Source: Eonycteris spelaea (lineage: Eukaryota > Chordata > Mammalia > Chiroptera > Pteropodidae). Taken from it: a stretch of DNA of 64,000 nt. Of this stretch, positions 42,691 to 54,675 are shown in pieces. Positions within the stretch are counted from its first letter, which is position 1. The number at the start of each line of letters is the position of its first letter. The notes below the pieces were generated by a model that saw only the letters and a list, made by a program, of their open reading frames with translations, did no database searches and was not told the origin of the DNA. The stretch covers positions 1,926,501 through 1,990,500 of the forward strand of contig PUFA01000171.1 of assembly GCA_003508835.1 (NCBI GenBank). Direction: 5' to 3'. A program made the position numbers and the translations under genes.

Positions 42691-43589
42691 TAAATGGGCA
42701 ATATGTAACAATAATCTAGAGAAATAGTTTGTGGTCAGATGTAGCCTGGTATACTTAGAACATCTGAAAAGAATAGTATTTAGTCAATGCTGCTTGGACT
42801 GGACTCATTGCTTAAGCTATAGAATTGAAATGTTTTGAATTTAAAAAATGTTAATAACTATAATTTAGAATAATTATGATTCATATCTACTTTACCCTTT
42901 CATTGAAACATGAGTTTGTTTCCTCACTCTGAAATCATTGCACATAATTATCTTCAGATGACAAATAGTTATTTCGGTATAACTTGTAGATATGAAAGAA
43001 ACATCTTCCATTTTATTTCTTTTCAGTAGAGTATTTACCACTGTTTCAATTATTTTTAGTAGTATTAGTTAGCATCTACATCTCTACGATCTTTAGTCAA
43101 GTAAATTTTATTGCGCATTTATTAGGATATTCTGGACTTCTGGGCCTTAAGAACATATATGAATGAAGTTATTTTATATATATAAATGCTTATAAATATA
43201 TAAATATACACACACATCAATCAAATATGTGGGGTTAAATATGGTGTTTACTAAATTAAATTTAGCTAACTGTAAACTAGTCTAAGGATTGGCTGATGTT
43301 TCATTTCAGGACTTCTCACAGATTTCTACCAAAGTACACAGTACAGAGATGAATCCTTTTGCATTCCTGGAGAATCCAGATGCTCAATTCCTACCAAGGT
43401 AAATTTTATTTGAATTTGCTTATTGTACCTAAATTTGCATTTTACTCCATTATATATTGTTGTAAGTAACTTAATTTTAATAATCCTTCTACATAGCTCC
43501 AGAAAACTGTGTCGTGAGTAAACTATAGTTTCTAGCACTTCCCTTTCTTCTGCCATTTACGCCAGGGGTTAGGAGCTACCAAGTTTGAT
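42691..43589. other. No recognised feature
   Basis: AT-rich, with a TA/CA-rich stretch at 43170-43216. No coding signal. Confidence 0.4.
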
Positions 43590-43805
43590 AAGCAAGGGAG
43601 AAGAGGAAAGAGTACTGAGCCCTGTCATAAAGACTTGGATCCAATCCTGGGTACGCCACTTAGCTTTTGATTTCATTGAATCACCTCTTATTTCAGAGTT
43701 TCAGTCTCCTCACCTTAATGAGAATAGTAACACCTGCCTTACCTTCTCAGAGGATTATATTAAAAATAGAATGAAAATTGCTCAGAGATCTGAAAACTCA
43801 GGCTT
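43590..43805 (+). mobile_element. MIR SINE
   Basis: gatccaatcctgggtacgcc, acttagcttttgatttcatt, agtttcagtctcctcacctt and cagaggattatattaaaaat follow MIR. The 129-codon open frame at 43585-43971 runs through it and is therefore not a gene. Confidence 0.82.
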
Positions 43806-44164
43806 GGAAAATGGGCAGGAACAAAGAGAGTTCAGGCAGCCAGAACTACAGCCAGATATCATCATACTGAACCCCTGTATCAAATACACTACTGCTGCCA
43901 CCCCGCTGCTAACCTGGAATCATTGTTGTTACTGCTTCTACCAGCACTATGAGAATGAATTATGGTCTCCCTGAGTCTTAACTCTAGCTTCGAGGAAATC
44001 TAGGAATGCACCTATCAGTTTTGTTTGCTCGTTATTATCTTTTATGGTAGGAGATTGGCCTGTGATCCAAATCATTAGCCAATAGAATGGAAACTCCCTT
44101 AGACACAAGAGAGGATTAAGATGCTGAGTCCACAACGTCTTTTTCTTCAACTATTGCCCTGTTC
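43806..44164. other. No recognised feature
   Basis: Possibly more old LTR-like repeat near 44050-44120 (gccaatagaatgg). Otherwise unassigned. Confidence 0.35.
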
Positions 44165-44480
44165 TCCTAACTGGTATCACTGCCTCCAGCCTTGTTCCCC
44201 TTCAACCTATATCCCTGCTGGCACCACTTTCTTTTCAAAGACAAATCTGATTTCTGTCCCTGCTCCATTTGAAGACTTCAATGATCCCCTCCTCTCAATG
44301 CCTAGATAAATGCAAACACATTAGAATACCATAAAAACACTTCTAATCAGGTCCTTATTTGTCCCCTTAGCTATACTTTTCTCTACTTCCCATCTTCCAA
44401 GGAACCCTTCTACCAGGCTGAAATACTAGTTTTCCCAGTGGGTCACACTGTTTAATGCCTCTTTGCCTTCCCTTTTGAAA
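44165..44480 (+). mobile_element. L2-type LINE fragment
   Basis: ctaactggtatcactgcctc, agacaaatctgatttctgtc, cttcaatgatcccctcctct and aatcaggtccttatttgtcc follow the part of L2 upstream of its 3' end. Confidence 0.6.
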
Positions 44481-45084
44481 AAAAGGGGGAACTATGAAGA
44501 AATTAAAAAAAAAAAAAAAGGCTAGCATACTGACAGCATACTGACATCTTTTCTCAAAAAAGATCGGTGTTGTAAGATCTTCCAGACAGGAAGGAAATGA
44601 AGGCAGGGACTTCCTAGCTTGAGGGTGAAGCTTTCACCCAGATGGCACACTGAGGAAGAGAACCCTGATGGCACACTGCTCTCGATGGAGGCATGGTCAG
44701 CCTGCTCTCAGTGGAGAGGACCACTGAGCCTTCCCAGAGCACGTACCTGAGTAGCAGAGGGCAGGGATCATATTACAGAGCTGTAAGTAGCCAAAGAAGC
44801 AAATTCATACCTCTATCCCATTTTTCTGCCCTGACACCATCCTGGTTTGCTTGTTTGACCCATAGAGGAGGAGTTCAGAAGTTACCTGAACCTGTTACTG
44901 ATGTGATTACAGGCCAAATTATACTTAATTTAGCAGAGAATTTACATATGTGAACTAGAAATCAATTACACCTATGACTATACCCTCTCTTGCTGTTCTT
45001 CTTCTTGTAGAAATAAATTTTCTCTTGTTGACTGTCAAGTGATTGATGTCCAGCTTTCAAGACTCAGCTGACTATACAGATAAA
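44481..45084. other. No recognised repeat; short tandem copies
   Basis: A perfect 11-bp tandem pair gcatactgaca lies at 44525-44535 and 44536-44546. gatggcacactg occurs at 44641 and 44668. The rest looks single-copy. Confidence 0.45.
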
Positions 45085-45245
45085 GAAAGTTGTGGAAAGA
45101 TTTAGAGTTAACTGTTAAGATGAGTTACCTCTGGGCAAAGAGAGTAGGGGTGTGTGGGAGAGAAATCTTTCCCTTTAGGCCCTTCTGTACTACTCAAAGT
45201 TTTCACAATATAAGTGTATTATTTTTATAATCCAAACTTTAAAAA
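45085..45245 (+). mobile_element. Old L1M 3' UTR fragment
   Basis: taagatgagttacctctggg, caaagagagtaggggtgtgt and tcacaatataagtgtattat follow the L1M 3' UTR. Confidence 0.6.
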
Positions 45246-45298
45246 TTAACTTGAGAGTTAGAGAAATAGTGGTGCCTCTTTTTTGGGTTGTTTTTTTT

Positions 45299-45299
<1 letters not shown>

Positions 45300-45330
<31 letters not shown>
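45300..45330. repeat. Poly-T run of 31
   Basis: Uninterrupted T, preceded by an 8-T run (45291-45298). No retroposon body is recognised beside it. Confidence 0.95.
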
Positions 45331-45331
<1 letters not shown>

Positions 45332-45919
45332 TTTTTGCATTTCTTTTAAAAATGACCTATAAGTGATTTGTAAAGAGGGTACAAGAGCCACACGGGAAAT
45401 AGAAAGCAAAAATACTTGAAGTGGTTTTAAAGTAAAGTTATTATGTTAAGCATTATTGAAGGACCATTTCCTCAGAATATTGCTGAAAACAATGAATGTT
45501 GGACATTATTAACTAACACACACTCATCAATACGTGAAAATAGAATAAATAATTTTTAAAAGATTACGTTGCATGTCCTTTGTATGTGCAAACCCTCTCA
45601 AGTGACTAGTAATGAGACAATAACCTTCACACGTGTTTTCCTGCTTTGGCCTCCTCAGTGCCTCTCTGACCATGGGACCACATCCAGGCTTTCTAATAGA
45701 AGCACTGGGTTGTTCTGTTAGTCTTCCGTGTTACATGCACACTAGAATTTATACCATACTTCTTTCCCGATGTGCATCAGCCATATTTTCTCATCTGATT
45801 TTTGTTATAACCCTTGAAGAATCCTTGCTGTGGAGGAAAGGTCTCACAATTTTTGATGGAGGTAGGATGAGCCTCCTGATCTCCAGACTATGAGTGATGT
45901 TTCCTCTGTTTTCACCACG
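45331..45919. other. No recognised feature
   Basis: Single-copy appearance. The 86-codon open frame at 45633-45890 has no recognisable family. Confidence 0.4.
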
Positions 45920-46255
45920 CCGCCTCATCCACACTTCCAAACTTCCATCCATGCCCTCCATCTTCTATAAGTATTACTCAAATGACACTGTAGACCTCTA
46001 TCTCATTCTCCTCTAATGCTGTTTCTCAGCATCCTATTCTTTTCCTCTATAAGATGAAAAATTGAATATATATTCAAATAGAATGTGTGAGTGTATGTGT
46101 GTGTGTGAGTGTGTGTGCATAATGTTTATTTTCCCAACCAGGGTATAAGCTCTACGAAGGCAAGAACCATGTGTTCCTGTATCTCAACTCTGTATGCATT
46201 TAGTGCCTGGCATATAGTAGGTACACAATAAACATTTGCTGAATAAACAATAACC
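45920..46255 (+). mobile_element. L2 LINE 3' end with internal GT repeat
   Basis: gtattactcaaatgacactg, ggtataagctctacgaaggc, tagtgcctggcatatagtag and aataaacatttgctgaataa follow L2. A (TG)n tract at 46085-46120 sits within it. Confidence 0.82.
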
Positions 46256-46264
46256 AAACATCAG

Positions 46265-46700
46265 CTACTGTATTCTGTAGGAATCTCTTGGTTGCAGACA
46301 CTTCATTTAAACTAGCTTGAACAGAGATGGAAAATTGTTGACATGAGTATCTAGGAAGTTGAGGAAGCAAATGGCTTCTATTACAGCTCCGCTGAGGTTA
46401 GATTGCATTTCTTCTCTTCTCTTTCCCCTCCCTCATCTTCCTATTCTCCCTCTTCATCTCCTCCTCCTCTCTGTTTTTCGCCTCCCCGTCTCTGTCATAT
46501 TCTCCCTTGGCGGTTGGGCCTCCTCTGCCTCCTCTGTGCATGGCTAAGATGGCAGATGGAAACTCTGTTATCTCTGTCCTATCTTGGCATCCCAGGGGAA
46601 ACAAAGCATATCTGTCGCAACATCAGTATCTTAATTTCAGAAAAAGAGAATGTTAACATTGGCCAGACCTGCGTCCTACATGGGGGTAAGGTACAGTGAT
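46265..46700 (+). mobile_element. Old mammalian interspersed repeat
   Basis: ggaatctcttggttgcagac, ctagcttgaacagagatgga and tggctaagatggcagatgga follow a widespread eutherian repeat whose name I cannot assign safely. A pyrimidine-rich section fills 46405-46500 and produces Ser/Pro-rich chance ORFs. Confidence 0.55.
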
Positions 46701-46869
46701 TGGTAGCCCCTCTCAAACCAGGTGGAAGTGGGGAGTGGTGTTTCCCGAGCAAGAGATGCTGGGCAGATGAAAACAATATATGTCTTCTACATACTTTCAA
46801 AGAAAATTTTATTAAGAATTTAAGGAGTGGCTACGTTTAATATCAAGCAACTTCCTGCCTCTCAAATCT
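46701..46869. other. No recognised feature
   Basis: Short spacer before the CpG-retaining island. Confidence 0.4.
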
Positions 46870-47700
46870 TAAACTCTCTGAATAGAGTTAAATTATGACC
46901 CTTTGAACTGTTCGACTTTGATTATAAATTTTTAAAAGATGAACTGCACTTTATTCGTTGCGTCCCAAAGTGTTAGTAAGTCAAGCTCACCCACAACCTT
47001 CATATATAATCTGTTCAGCCAAACAGAAGACTGCAAAATATTTTTGTGTGTTTGTTTTGGCTTCAAGCCGAATAGGAACTCTAGAAATTTGTTTGTAGAT
47101 AAATTGTGTTTTAACATCCGAGAGAAAATGTGCTGTTGGGTAACTACTACCGGATGCAGATCCCCATTTCACGGAGAAAAATCTGCGGTGAGCATGTTCA
47201 TTTTCCAAGTATACAAAAAAACACAGAATATTCATCTTTCCCATGACTAAGGCATCGAAAGTACTAATATTCCTATAGCCTTGATTTTTAAAAGAGTCGT
47301 GTGTTTTCAATTTTGAGCATTCATTTACTTGCCCAGGCTCTCATGTTTGAACGCTGTTTTCTGGGAAAAAACTAATGACCAGAATTAAAAAAAAAAAAAT
47401 TCCCTATCAATTTCTACTTCAAAGTACTCTGCTTTTATACCCTTTTCATATATGGTATGAGGTGCCTGAGAATGCAAGTTTTTTAAATGAATGAGAATAA
47501 GTGTGTCGAGCCCTATGCAGTTGTCCAATAATGTAGGATTAGAAACAAATACCGTTTATAATATCGAAAGTATTAAACTGGTTCTTTTTTGTCACAGCTT
47601 TCTTATTTTATAAACGGGGACTTAAGGAGAAGTCATGAAATTTTCTGTTTTTTGAAGTTATATACATATACGATTAATAAAAAAACTGAAGGAAATGAAA
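46870..47700. promoter_or_regulatory. Candidate conserved non-coding element
   Basis: No repeat consensus is visible over about 830 bp. The sequence is AT-rich, yet by eye it keeps about 16 CpGs (for example at 46913, 46956, 46961, 47070, 47119, 47151, 47173, 47187, 47256, 47298, 47352). That is clearly more than neighbouring single-copy DNA. Open frames of about 100 codons on both strands (46939-47247 plus, 46987-47310 minus) reflect few stops rather than coding. Retained CpGs suggest constraint or low germline methylation. The regulatory role is inferred. Confidence 0.4.
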
Positions 47701-48109
47701 ACAACCTCACATCCTGTACTTCCTGACATCTTCTTTTGATTTGTGAAGTTTCCTGCCATTACTTTTCAGTAAATTTATTTTTAAGGATGTTCCTGTAGCA
47801 AGAAGAGAGAAGCCAGCACCCTGTGTGACACACACATACATACACACTCTTTGGAGATTTATGAATTTGTATTGCATTGTGATTCCACAATCTAAGCAAC
47901 GTGACCCATAGATCTCTAGGTAAATACATGGATGATTTGGGAAGCAGTGGAGGGAACTCCCAGCACTAGAGAGAGCAAGAAGTACCACATCCTAGATTTC
48001 TACATTTCTTCAGAGTGATGGATTTATGAGATAAAAACTTCACAGTTATCATTAGCCATTATTGTAAATAGCTACCATTTTTTAAGCTTTTGCTTCATCA
48101 CTGCTAAAT
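47701..48109. other. No recognised feature
   Basis: Single-copy appearance. The minus-strand open frame 47707-47988 (93 codons) has no family I recognise. Confidence 0.4.
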
Positions 48110-48112
48110 GCT

Positions 48113-48148
48113 ACACACACACACACATGCACACACACATGCACACAC
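48113..48148. repeat. (CA)n microsatellite, interrupted
   Basis: CA units with two ATG interruptions. Confidence 0.9.
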
Positions 48149-48289
48149 CCTACATACTGCAAATTTATCATGTGCCCATAATTCTTAATATCAGAATTTG
48201 TGCTGTGGGTTTGGGCTGTGTTTTGGTAGTCATGAGTCATGATCCATTAATGAATTATGACCTTAATTTAATGGGTAGAGATAAACTCA

Positions 48290-48425
48290 ATCCTATAACA
48301 ACCTTAGAAAGTGAATTAGATTATCCCATTTAATAGATGAGGAAGGTCAGACCCAAGTAACTCAACCGAGTTCACAGAGTTATTAAGAGGTAGAACTACA
48401 TTTGGAATGCATCTTGTCTTAATTA
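48290..48425 (-). mobile_element. MIR SINE fragment
   Basis: tcccatttaatagatgagga, agacccaagtaactcaaccg and taagaggtagaactacattt match the reverse MIR core. Confidence 0.8.
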
Positions 48426-48583
48426 TTACTAAGAGTATATTACATAACTTAACAATTCTGGATATATCACATTATAAACATAACTATATGTAGCAGAAAT
48501 ATATCCTATAAGGAAGAGCTTAAGGCTTGTGGGTAATCAACCAACCTGCCTTGTATTGAATATAGGCTTAAAAATCAAGAGTT

Positions 48584-48584
<1 letters not shown>
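48426..48584. other. No recognised feature
   Basis: AT-rich spacer. Confidence 0.4.
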
Positions 48585-48585
<1 letters not shown>

Positions 48586-48616
<31 letters not shown>

Positions 48617-48617
48617 A
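48586..48617. repeat. (GT)n microsatellite
   Basis: About sixteen GT units, one of them changed to GC. Confidence 0.95.
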
Positions 48618-49994
48618 TTAATTAGAGTTGTGGAAAAAATTCATAGGACTCAGTACCACTAATAAAAATATGAAAATTCATAAGCGACTTCTTAAGCAAA
48701 GAGATTTTCTTACTTTAAAAGTTCAGAATAATAATATAAATATTTTATATTTACCCAGTACTTTATAAGTGTATACAGAGCTTTCCTAGATATCATGTCC
48801 TCCTGAAGCATTCTGGGAACTCTATATATGTATGGCCTTTGTATGGTAAGGCTGTAAGAGTGGTTATAGCTGATCATGACTAGTTATCAGCAGGAAGGCC
48901 AACATGTTTTGGCCACACTCCAATAGTACAAAAATGGTTCTTACAGATAATCTGTCATTATATAATTCCTAGCTTTTAAAGCAGTAGTAAAGTTGCCAAA
49001 TGAATGATCAAGTAGATTTATTTAATAGGCCATAAACAGTCAAATATAAAAATGCAATCAATAAATTGACTCAGGACCACCAATAGCTTTTAAAGAAAAC
49101 ATTTCTACTGTTCATAAATAACCACTAGGTGTTTATCAAATATATTTGTCATTTCAGAAAGATTTCCCCAAATTACTATGACCATATCAGTTGTCAGCAT
49201 TCATACACTAAGTTTCACTCTTTGCTTTTTAAAAAAAAAAATAGTACATATACTCACACAGACAGAATTCCTTCTACTTTGTGCTGGCTGCCATTTTATT
49301 CAAGTTTAAAGAAGTCCTTAACTACTCTCAAAGATTTCCATAAGGCCATCAGAGTTTCCGCTGAGGATTGAGGCAATGTTTTTGGTGTTCACAACCCATT
49401 CGTGAAATCAATTTTGTCAGTAGAGACAAACAATTTTTAAACGTGAAATAGAACAGAATAGAAAATGTCAGAATGCATTACAGATGCAAAGGTAAGTATG
49501 CTTCATGAAACTTCTGTTTCAGTGTTTTATGTGCGTGTTATGTGTATACTGAGTATTGATACTTAGTGTGGGTTATAGTCAAAAAAAGATATGAAAGCTA
49601 CTAGGTTAAGGCATTATCTCCCAAAGGCATTTCAATGAAAATATAGTTTTGGGGTTGGACATCTTAGAGCATGCAGCCTTCAGTATATGTGGTGGAGCAC
49701 TTAGAGGGGAGTTGCTGGGAGGCAAGGGTGTTCATGGCCAAAATTGAAGGAGGACATAGTTGGAAAACTTCACCTAATCCAGAGTTATGCTTAGTGGTGA
49801 TCCTACTCTTTGATCCTGGCTATGACTAAAATAGACCGATGGTACCACTGGTGGGACAAAGGGCACAAGAGAGAGGGAAAAGTGTCAGAATGGAATAATG
49901 TGAAAAAAGAGGAAAAGATAAAAAGAGGGAAAAAGAGTAGAGAGCAATAACGTATATGATGAGTCTTGGCAGATAGAATCACTCTGTGTTAAAA
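48618..49994. other. Mostly single-copy; no gene
   Basis: A short MIR-like scrap may lie near 48730-48790. The rest carries no repeat or coding signal that I recognise, including a purine-rich part at 49870-49945. Confidence 0.4.
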
Positions 49995-50475
49995 TTATGC
50001 CTTTGGCTGCCAGTAACATAAGCTTGACTTGAATGGCTTAACTAGCAAAGACATTTATTGATTGATCCACTGGCTCAGTGATGCCATAAGGACAATCCAT
50101 AGCTTTGGCCTCAGTTTTGTTCCTCTTGCAGATATAAGGTGATTGCAAGAACAACTAGGAGAACTGTATTTCCTTTTTTCTATTCAGGGATTCGTGTGGT
50201 TGGAAAAAATTGGATTCCTGTGGTTCTCTGAATGACAAGGAGTAATTTCCCAGAATCCTCCAGCAAACTTCTGCTTACATCTTATTGGCTAGAGCTGAAT
50301 CACACCTATTTTTGAGTGGTTGACTGACAGAGGGATAGCATTACCCAGACCAATCAGACTTCTCTCTGGAACTGAGATCAACCTTCTCTGGGCACTTGGC
50401 TAGGAAAGGAAAGCAAAATTGATGTTCTTTAGAAAGAAGGGGAAAATATTTTGCTGACTAGGCAATCAACAAAGT
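49995..50475 (+). mobile_element. Old mammalian interspersed repeat, same family as 3065-3470
   Basis: ggctgccagtaacataagct, cttgaatggcttaactagca, ctggctcagtgatgccataa, cttctgcttacatcttattg and gaccaatcagacttctctct give a longer copy than the one at 3065-3470. Confidence 0.6.
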
Positions 50476-51170
50476 TCATAACATATAAGAAATTTTTAAA
50501 ACTTTGGTAACATAGTCTAGTAATTCTAGTGTATTTGATATTGAATATTTCTATCATTTAAACAGTTTCTTTGGAGACCTATTATGTCATTGTCCTTCTC
50601 ATAGAAGAATGTTTCTGGAAGCATTTAAATAAAAACAAAGAAATTAAGTACAGAGAGCATTTATTTTCCATATACTTTGCCACCAAAATAAATCTCAATT
50701 TTATTCAAAAAAAAAAAAACTGTATTCACTTCACAGAGACAATGCACAATGATTGACCTCTGTTGGAACAAATGTCATGAGAGAGAACCACTAGCCACTG
50801 TGCAGGGCTTTACTTCTCTCTCTGATTCCCTCCTCCACTCAGTAGTTACACTTCAGCATGATCCTCATGTGTACTTGCCAAATTTCTGCATCATGACACA
50901 AAGACATTGATGGTTAGGATTATTCTAGGCTGAAGAAAGGCAAGCACAAAGCCAGCTGGGCTTAGATGAAATGCACACTGTTTGCTGAGTGGCCACGGTG
51001 TTTTGAGGGTTCCCTTTATGAAAGACTAGTATAAAGTCAACAGCCCACAGTTGCTCAAATCTGGGCTTTGGTTTCTTTGCCACTTCCCCACCCAGGAGAA
51101 TTACAACTAAGTGGTGTTTTAACTACATCCCAGGAGAGTGTTGAGTAAGAAGAAAAGCATGCTAGGTCAC
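50476..51170. other. No recognised feature
   Basis: Single-copy appearance, with an A12 run at 50708-50719. Confidence 0.4.
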
Positions 51171-52060
51171 CAATAAATCATTTCTGGAAAAAGGACATTT
51201 CAGGAAAATTAAACAAAGCAGAGAAAAGCCTTAGCTTGCAATCTGTCGTTGCAGAGTTTGAAGGATGCCTTTCCTCCCTGCTTAGACAAACAGCAAACAG
51301 GAATCTCTGAACAGGAAAAAAAAAGTTCTGTCTAGAGAGATAGCTAATGATGACTGTTATTGTTACTTCATTGCCCACTTAAACAAATGAAGGCAGTTTG
51401 TTCTTTAACTCTTTCCAATTGAACTCCTGATTATTTTCAGAAGTTCTACAGTGGAGACTCAAAAACTCCAGGAATCTAACAAGCCTGGAATTTAGTTTTT
51501 CAAAGCTCAGCTAAATCCCAAATAATTTAAGCAGCTTTCTTTTGTGCCCTGGCCACAATGTGCAGGTAAATTGCTCTCTCTGGGATATCTGCTGTGGTAG
51601 AGTATATAGAGAAGTAATGGGCATATCTCATTCACTGGTATTTGTAAGTACCTTGTGAAGATTGAAAACCATACCTTTCTTGTGTGCATTTTGTGATTTT
51701 TCTATTTGGCAAACTTTGCTGTTGTCCATCTGCTTTACTTTTCCTCCGCTGCATAATTCCAACACTCGGTTGTCTATTAATTGCTGCTATAGTACCATCC
51801 CACAACGATGTCAGCCCAAATTTATTAGCTGAGCTCGATGTTGGCTGCTTCCATAGCAACCAGCTGAAAATATTATAAGGACTTTCCCCATGAGCCCATA
51901 CTGAACAAAAGCACATCACCACTTCTTTCTGTTTTAACAGTTGTCTACCACAAAACAAGCCAGGCAGAATTCAGAAACTGTTTTTCAGCTAGGAACAGAA
52001 ATAATTAACCAGGTCGAATGCTAGGCCTGATTTCTTTAGATGCCCTACTGATTGTCATCT
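51171..52060. promoter_or_regulatory. Candidate conserved non-coding element
   Basis: No transposon is recognised over almost 900 bp. The core 51660-51960 combines homeodomain-type cores (ctattaattgct at 51774-51785), an RFX X-box-like gttgctatggaagc (minus strand, 51848-51861) and CpGs at 51747, 51767, 51806 and 51836. Overlapping chance ORFs lie on both strands. Enhancer function is inferred only. Confidence 0.35.
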
Positions 52061-53160
52061 CATTCTAAAGGATAATTCATGCCATTCACCTTGAATCAGT
52101 CGCTAAATCAGACATCTGAATTTCTATTCTGTGCTTCCTAAAATTGACATTGCTAGGATGAATAAATTCTTATAATAAGTGGGGGATTCAATGACCCAGT
52201 TGATATATTTGACTAAATAATCTCTTTAATAAGATATTTTTAAAATAGTATTTAAAAATTTTCAAAAACCCCTTAGGAAACTGACTAGCATTTTGAAGAA
52301 AGTCAAGGCATTGATTTTCATTCTCTTCTTAAAGTCCTTCAGCTTTAAAATGCTATGAAATTATGAATATATGCTACCATATTCCCAGTAGGAGGTTCTG
52401 GGTTATTATTTTTCATTAAGGTAAAGAAATTAGTTAGACATTGACTAGGCAATGTAAATCTATGCATAAAGTAACAAAATAGCACGATTCTGTCACCATT
52501 TAATAATACCTTGCACACAATAGGTACTCACAATTATTTCTTGATTCTTGGCAACTTTTTACTTTTTAATTACAAACCGTGGTAATTATACAAACAATAT
52601 GCATTGGGATCTTCAAATAAATGGCTCATTTTATAGCAATGTATTTTATAGCTAATTTAGCTGTAACATGTTTAGAAGGGAAATTATTACCTTGGTGCTT
52701 TGGTAGGATGAGATCTGTCATCCCCATCATTCTACACAGGGTCTCCTTGTTTAATCATGTATCTGTATGGTTTTATAGAGGACTGCTAGAGTGCTGTTTT
52801 TCCTTTCATTATACAGAAGCAGATATTAAAAGAACAAAAACCATAACATTGCTCCTCAGGAATATTCCAAACCAGACAAACAAACAGAAAACTAAAAATA
52901 CCTTTCCGCATGCTAGCCGGGCCTTTTTGGCTGAGGTCCAGGCCCTTGTGTAGTTGGATTCCCAGGAGACAAAAGAGCACCCTTATTCTTCTTGGTTTAT
53001 AGGTATTGCCCTGTATCTTTCTTACTAATCTCTGCCAACTTATCCATCAGTTGTCTAACTGCCATCTGAAGCTTGTTGCCTGGTTCACACTTCTGATTCC
53101 TGACTTCCAGTAACCTACTGAGGTCATTTCAGGTGTGTTCAGCCTGGTATCTCCCTGGGC
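52061..53160. other. No recognised feature apart from an L2-like scrap
   Basis: cttgcacacaataggtactc (52511-52530) may be an L2 terminus. The 110-codon open frame at 52621-52950 has no recognisable domain, no conserved context and an opposed open frame (52786-52980). Confidence 0.4.
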
Positions 53161-53164
53161 ACCA

Positions 53165-53220
53165 CCACTACTATGATCACCATCATCATTATCATCATCA
53201 TCATCATTATCATCATCGTC
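53165..53220. repeat. (CAT)n microsatellite, imperfect
   Basis: ATC/ATT trinucleotides over about 55 bp, directly beside a MIR. Confidence 0.92.
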
Positions 53221-53395
53221 TCTCATTTATTGCTATGTGCCAGATAAGCAGTATGCTTTACATGGATTATCTCATTAAAACTTCATAACAACCTTATGAG
53301 GCAATACTGTTATTCAGTGCTCAGATTATTAAGAACAGACATAAGAAACAAGAGGTGAAGTGAGGACTTGAACCCAAGCAGTCTCTTAACTCCTA
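53221..53395 (-). mobile_element. MIR SINE
   Basis: ctcatttattgctatgtgcc, gattatctcattaaaacttc, accttatgaggcaatactgt and gaggacttgaacccaagcag are a reverse MIR. Confidence 0.86.
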
Positions 53396-54584
53396 TTCTC
53401 CAGCTCCTCCCAACTCTTGCCGAAAAGGAGAATTGAGATGAGCCATGAGGGTAAGAGCCAAGTTTACTAACCACATGGAGTTAGTAATCTGGGGGAGAGT
53501 ATAGGTCCAGCTGCATTGAATGACTCTGCCTTTCAAAAATATTCTTTCAATTCTCTTAGTGGCAAGAGCCTTTATTCATTTTCTTTGTATTCAGAATTAG
53601 CTCTTTACTTTTTATCCACACAATATGCTGCTGATAGACCAGCTTGTATTCATTATGTGCTATCGTGTCCCTTGTCACTTGTTTACAACAAGGGCTCTGG
53701 CTTGGCCTTAGCTTTTACATGAAGTCATCTTAGAAAAAATTCAAGAGTCACAGAAATAGAGTTTTAAAAAAATGACAAACATTGCAAGCATTCATTTTAT
53801 ACTCCCACAATCCTTATTTTTCTAATTTCTGTTAGTTGAACACAAGAACAGTAAGAGATCTTAGAAAATACTGGATATTTAGAAACACAACTACCTATAA
53901 ACAAAAGGCAACACTCTCCTACATCCTTACTTCATACAAATCACATAATATTTAAGATTTTAAAAGTGCATATATCTGTAAGTACACTACAAAAACCTAA
54001 TCACACACAAATAAATGAAAGACATGAATAGCAAATACTTCGTTTATCTTTTTTCTTTACCTTGTAAATAAAAAGATAATAAGACAACAATGGAGATACA
54101 ATAAAGAACCAACTGCTTTTAATGGGTGGCATTTTCCAGTAAATATCTCAGTCAGTCTAAACAGTTAATGTTACAAAGCAAATAAAGTTCTTTTGAGGAA
54201 CTATCTTGCTTCCTGGAGAAAATCAAGGCAAGATGAGTTCTACTCAGGGTTGTCAGGGATATTGTTACATAAGGGAATGGCCCTCACACTTGATGAGAAT
54301 AATAATAATAAAAAAAACGTAGCAAAAGTCTTAACTTGGTAGGAAATAAAATATCTAGCTCCTGAAATGTCACTGTGAGTTTTGAGTAACAGAAACAGGA
54401 AGGAAGAGTGAGCAATACCCCAGTCTGTATTACATTTGGTCTTTTAGTAAACCACGTGGTGGGGCATGTGATAAACTGTCCCTTAATGTTCTTTTCTTGA
54501 AATCTCGAACCAAATTAGGTTTTTGTCAAATGAGCAGGATATCTGATCCTGACAGATAATCACCTGCCTGAAAAGAAGATTCTC
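53396..54584. other. No recognised feature
   Basis: AT-rich DNA with single-copy appearance. No coding signal. Confidence 0.4.
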
Positions 54585-54675
54585 GATGGCAGGGGTCTGG
54601 TCGATTTTGGTCACAGCCATACTGTGAGTATCTGGAGCATAGTAGGTGCCCAGTGAATATTTGTGGAATATTGGG
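54585..54675 (+). mobile_element. L2 LINE 3' end
   Basis: gatggcaggggtctggtcga, atctggagcatagtaggtgc and ccagtgaatatttgtggaat are the L2 terminus. Confidence 0.82.

Noticed and set aside
43585..43974. 129-codon open frame as a possible gene
   Set aside because: Its first half is MIR sequence (43590-43805) and the rest shows no domain or exon borders, so it is a chance frame.
46403..46699. 98-codon Ser/Pro-rich open frame
   Set aside because: It comes from a pyrimidine-rich section of an old interspersed repeat.
52621..52953. 110-codon open frame as a gene
   Set aside because: No recognisable domain, an opposed open frame, and AT-rich composition.
53165..53220. Possible CRISPR-like or satellite array
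   Set aside because: It is an imperfect CAT trinucleotide microsatellite beside a MIR.
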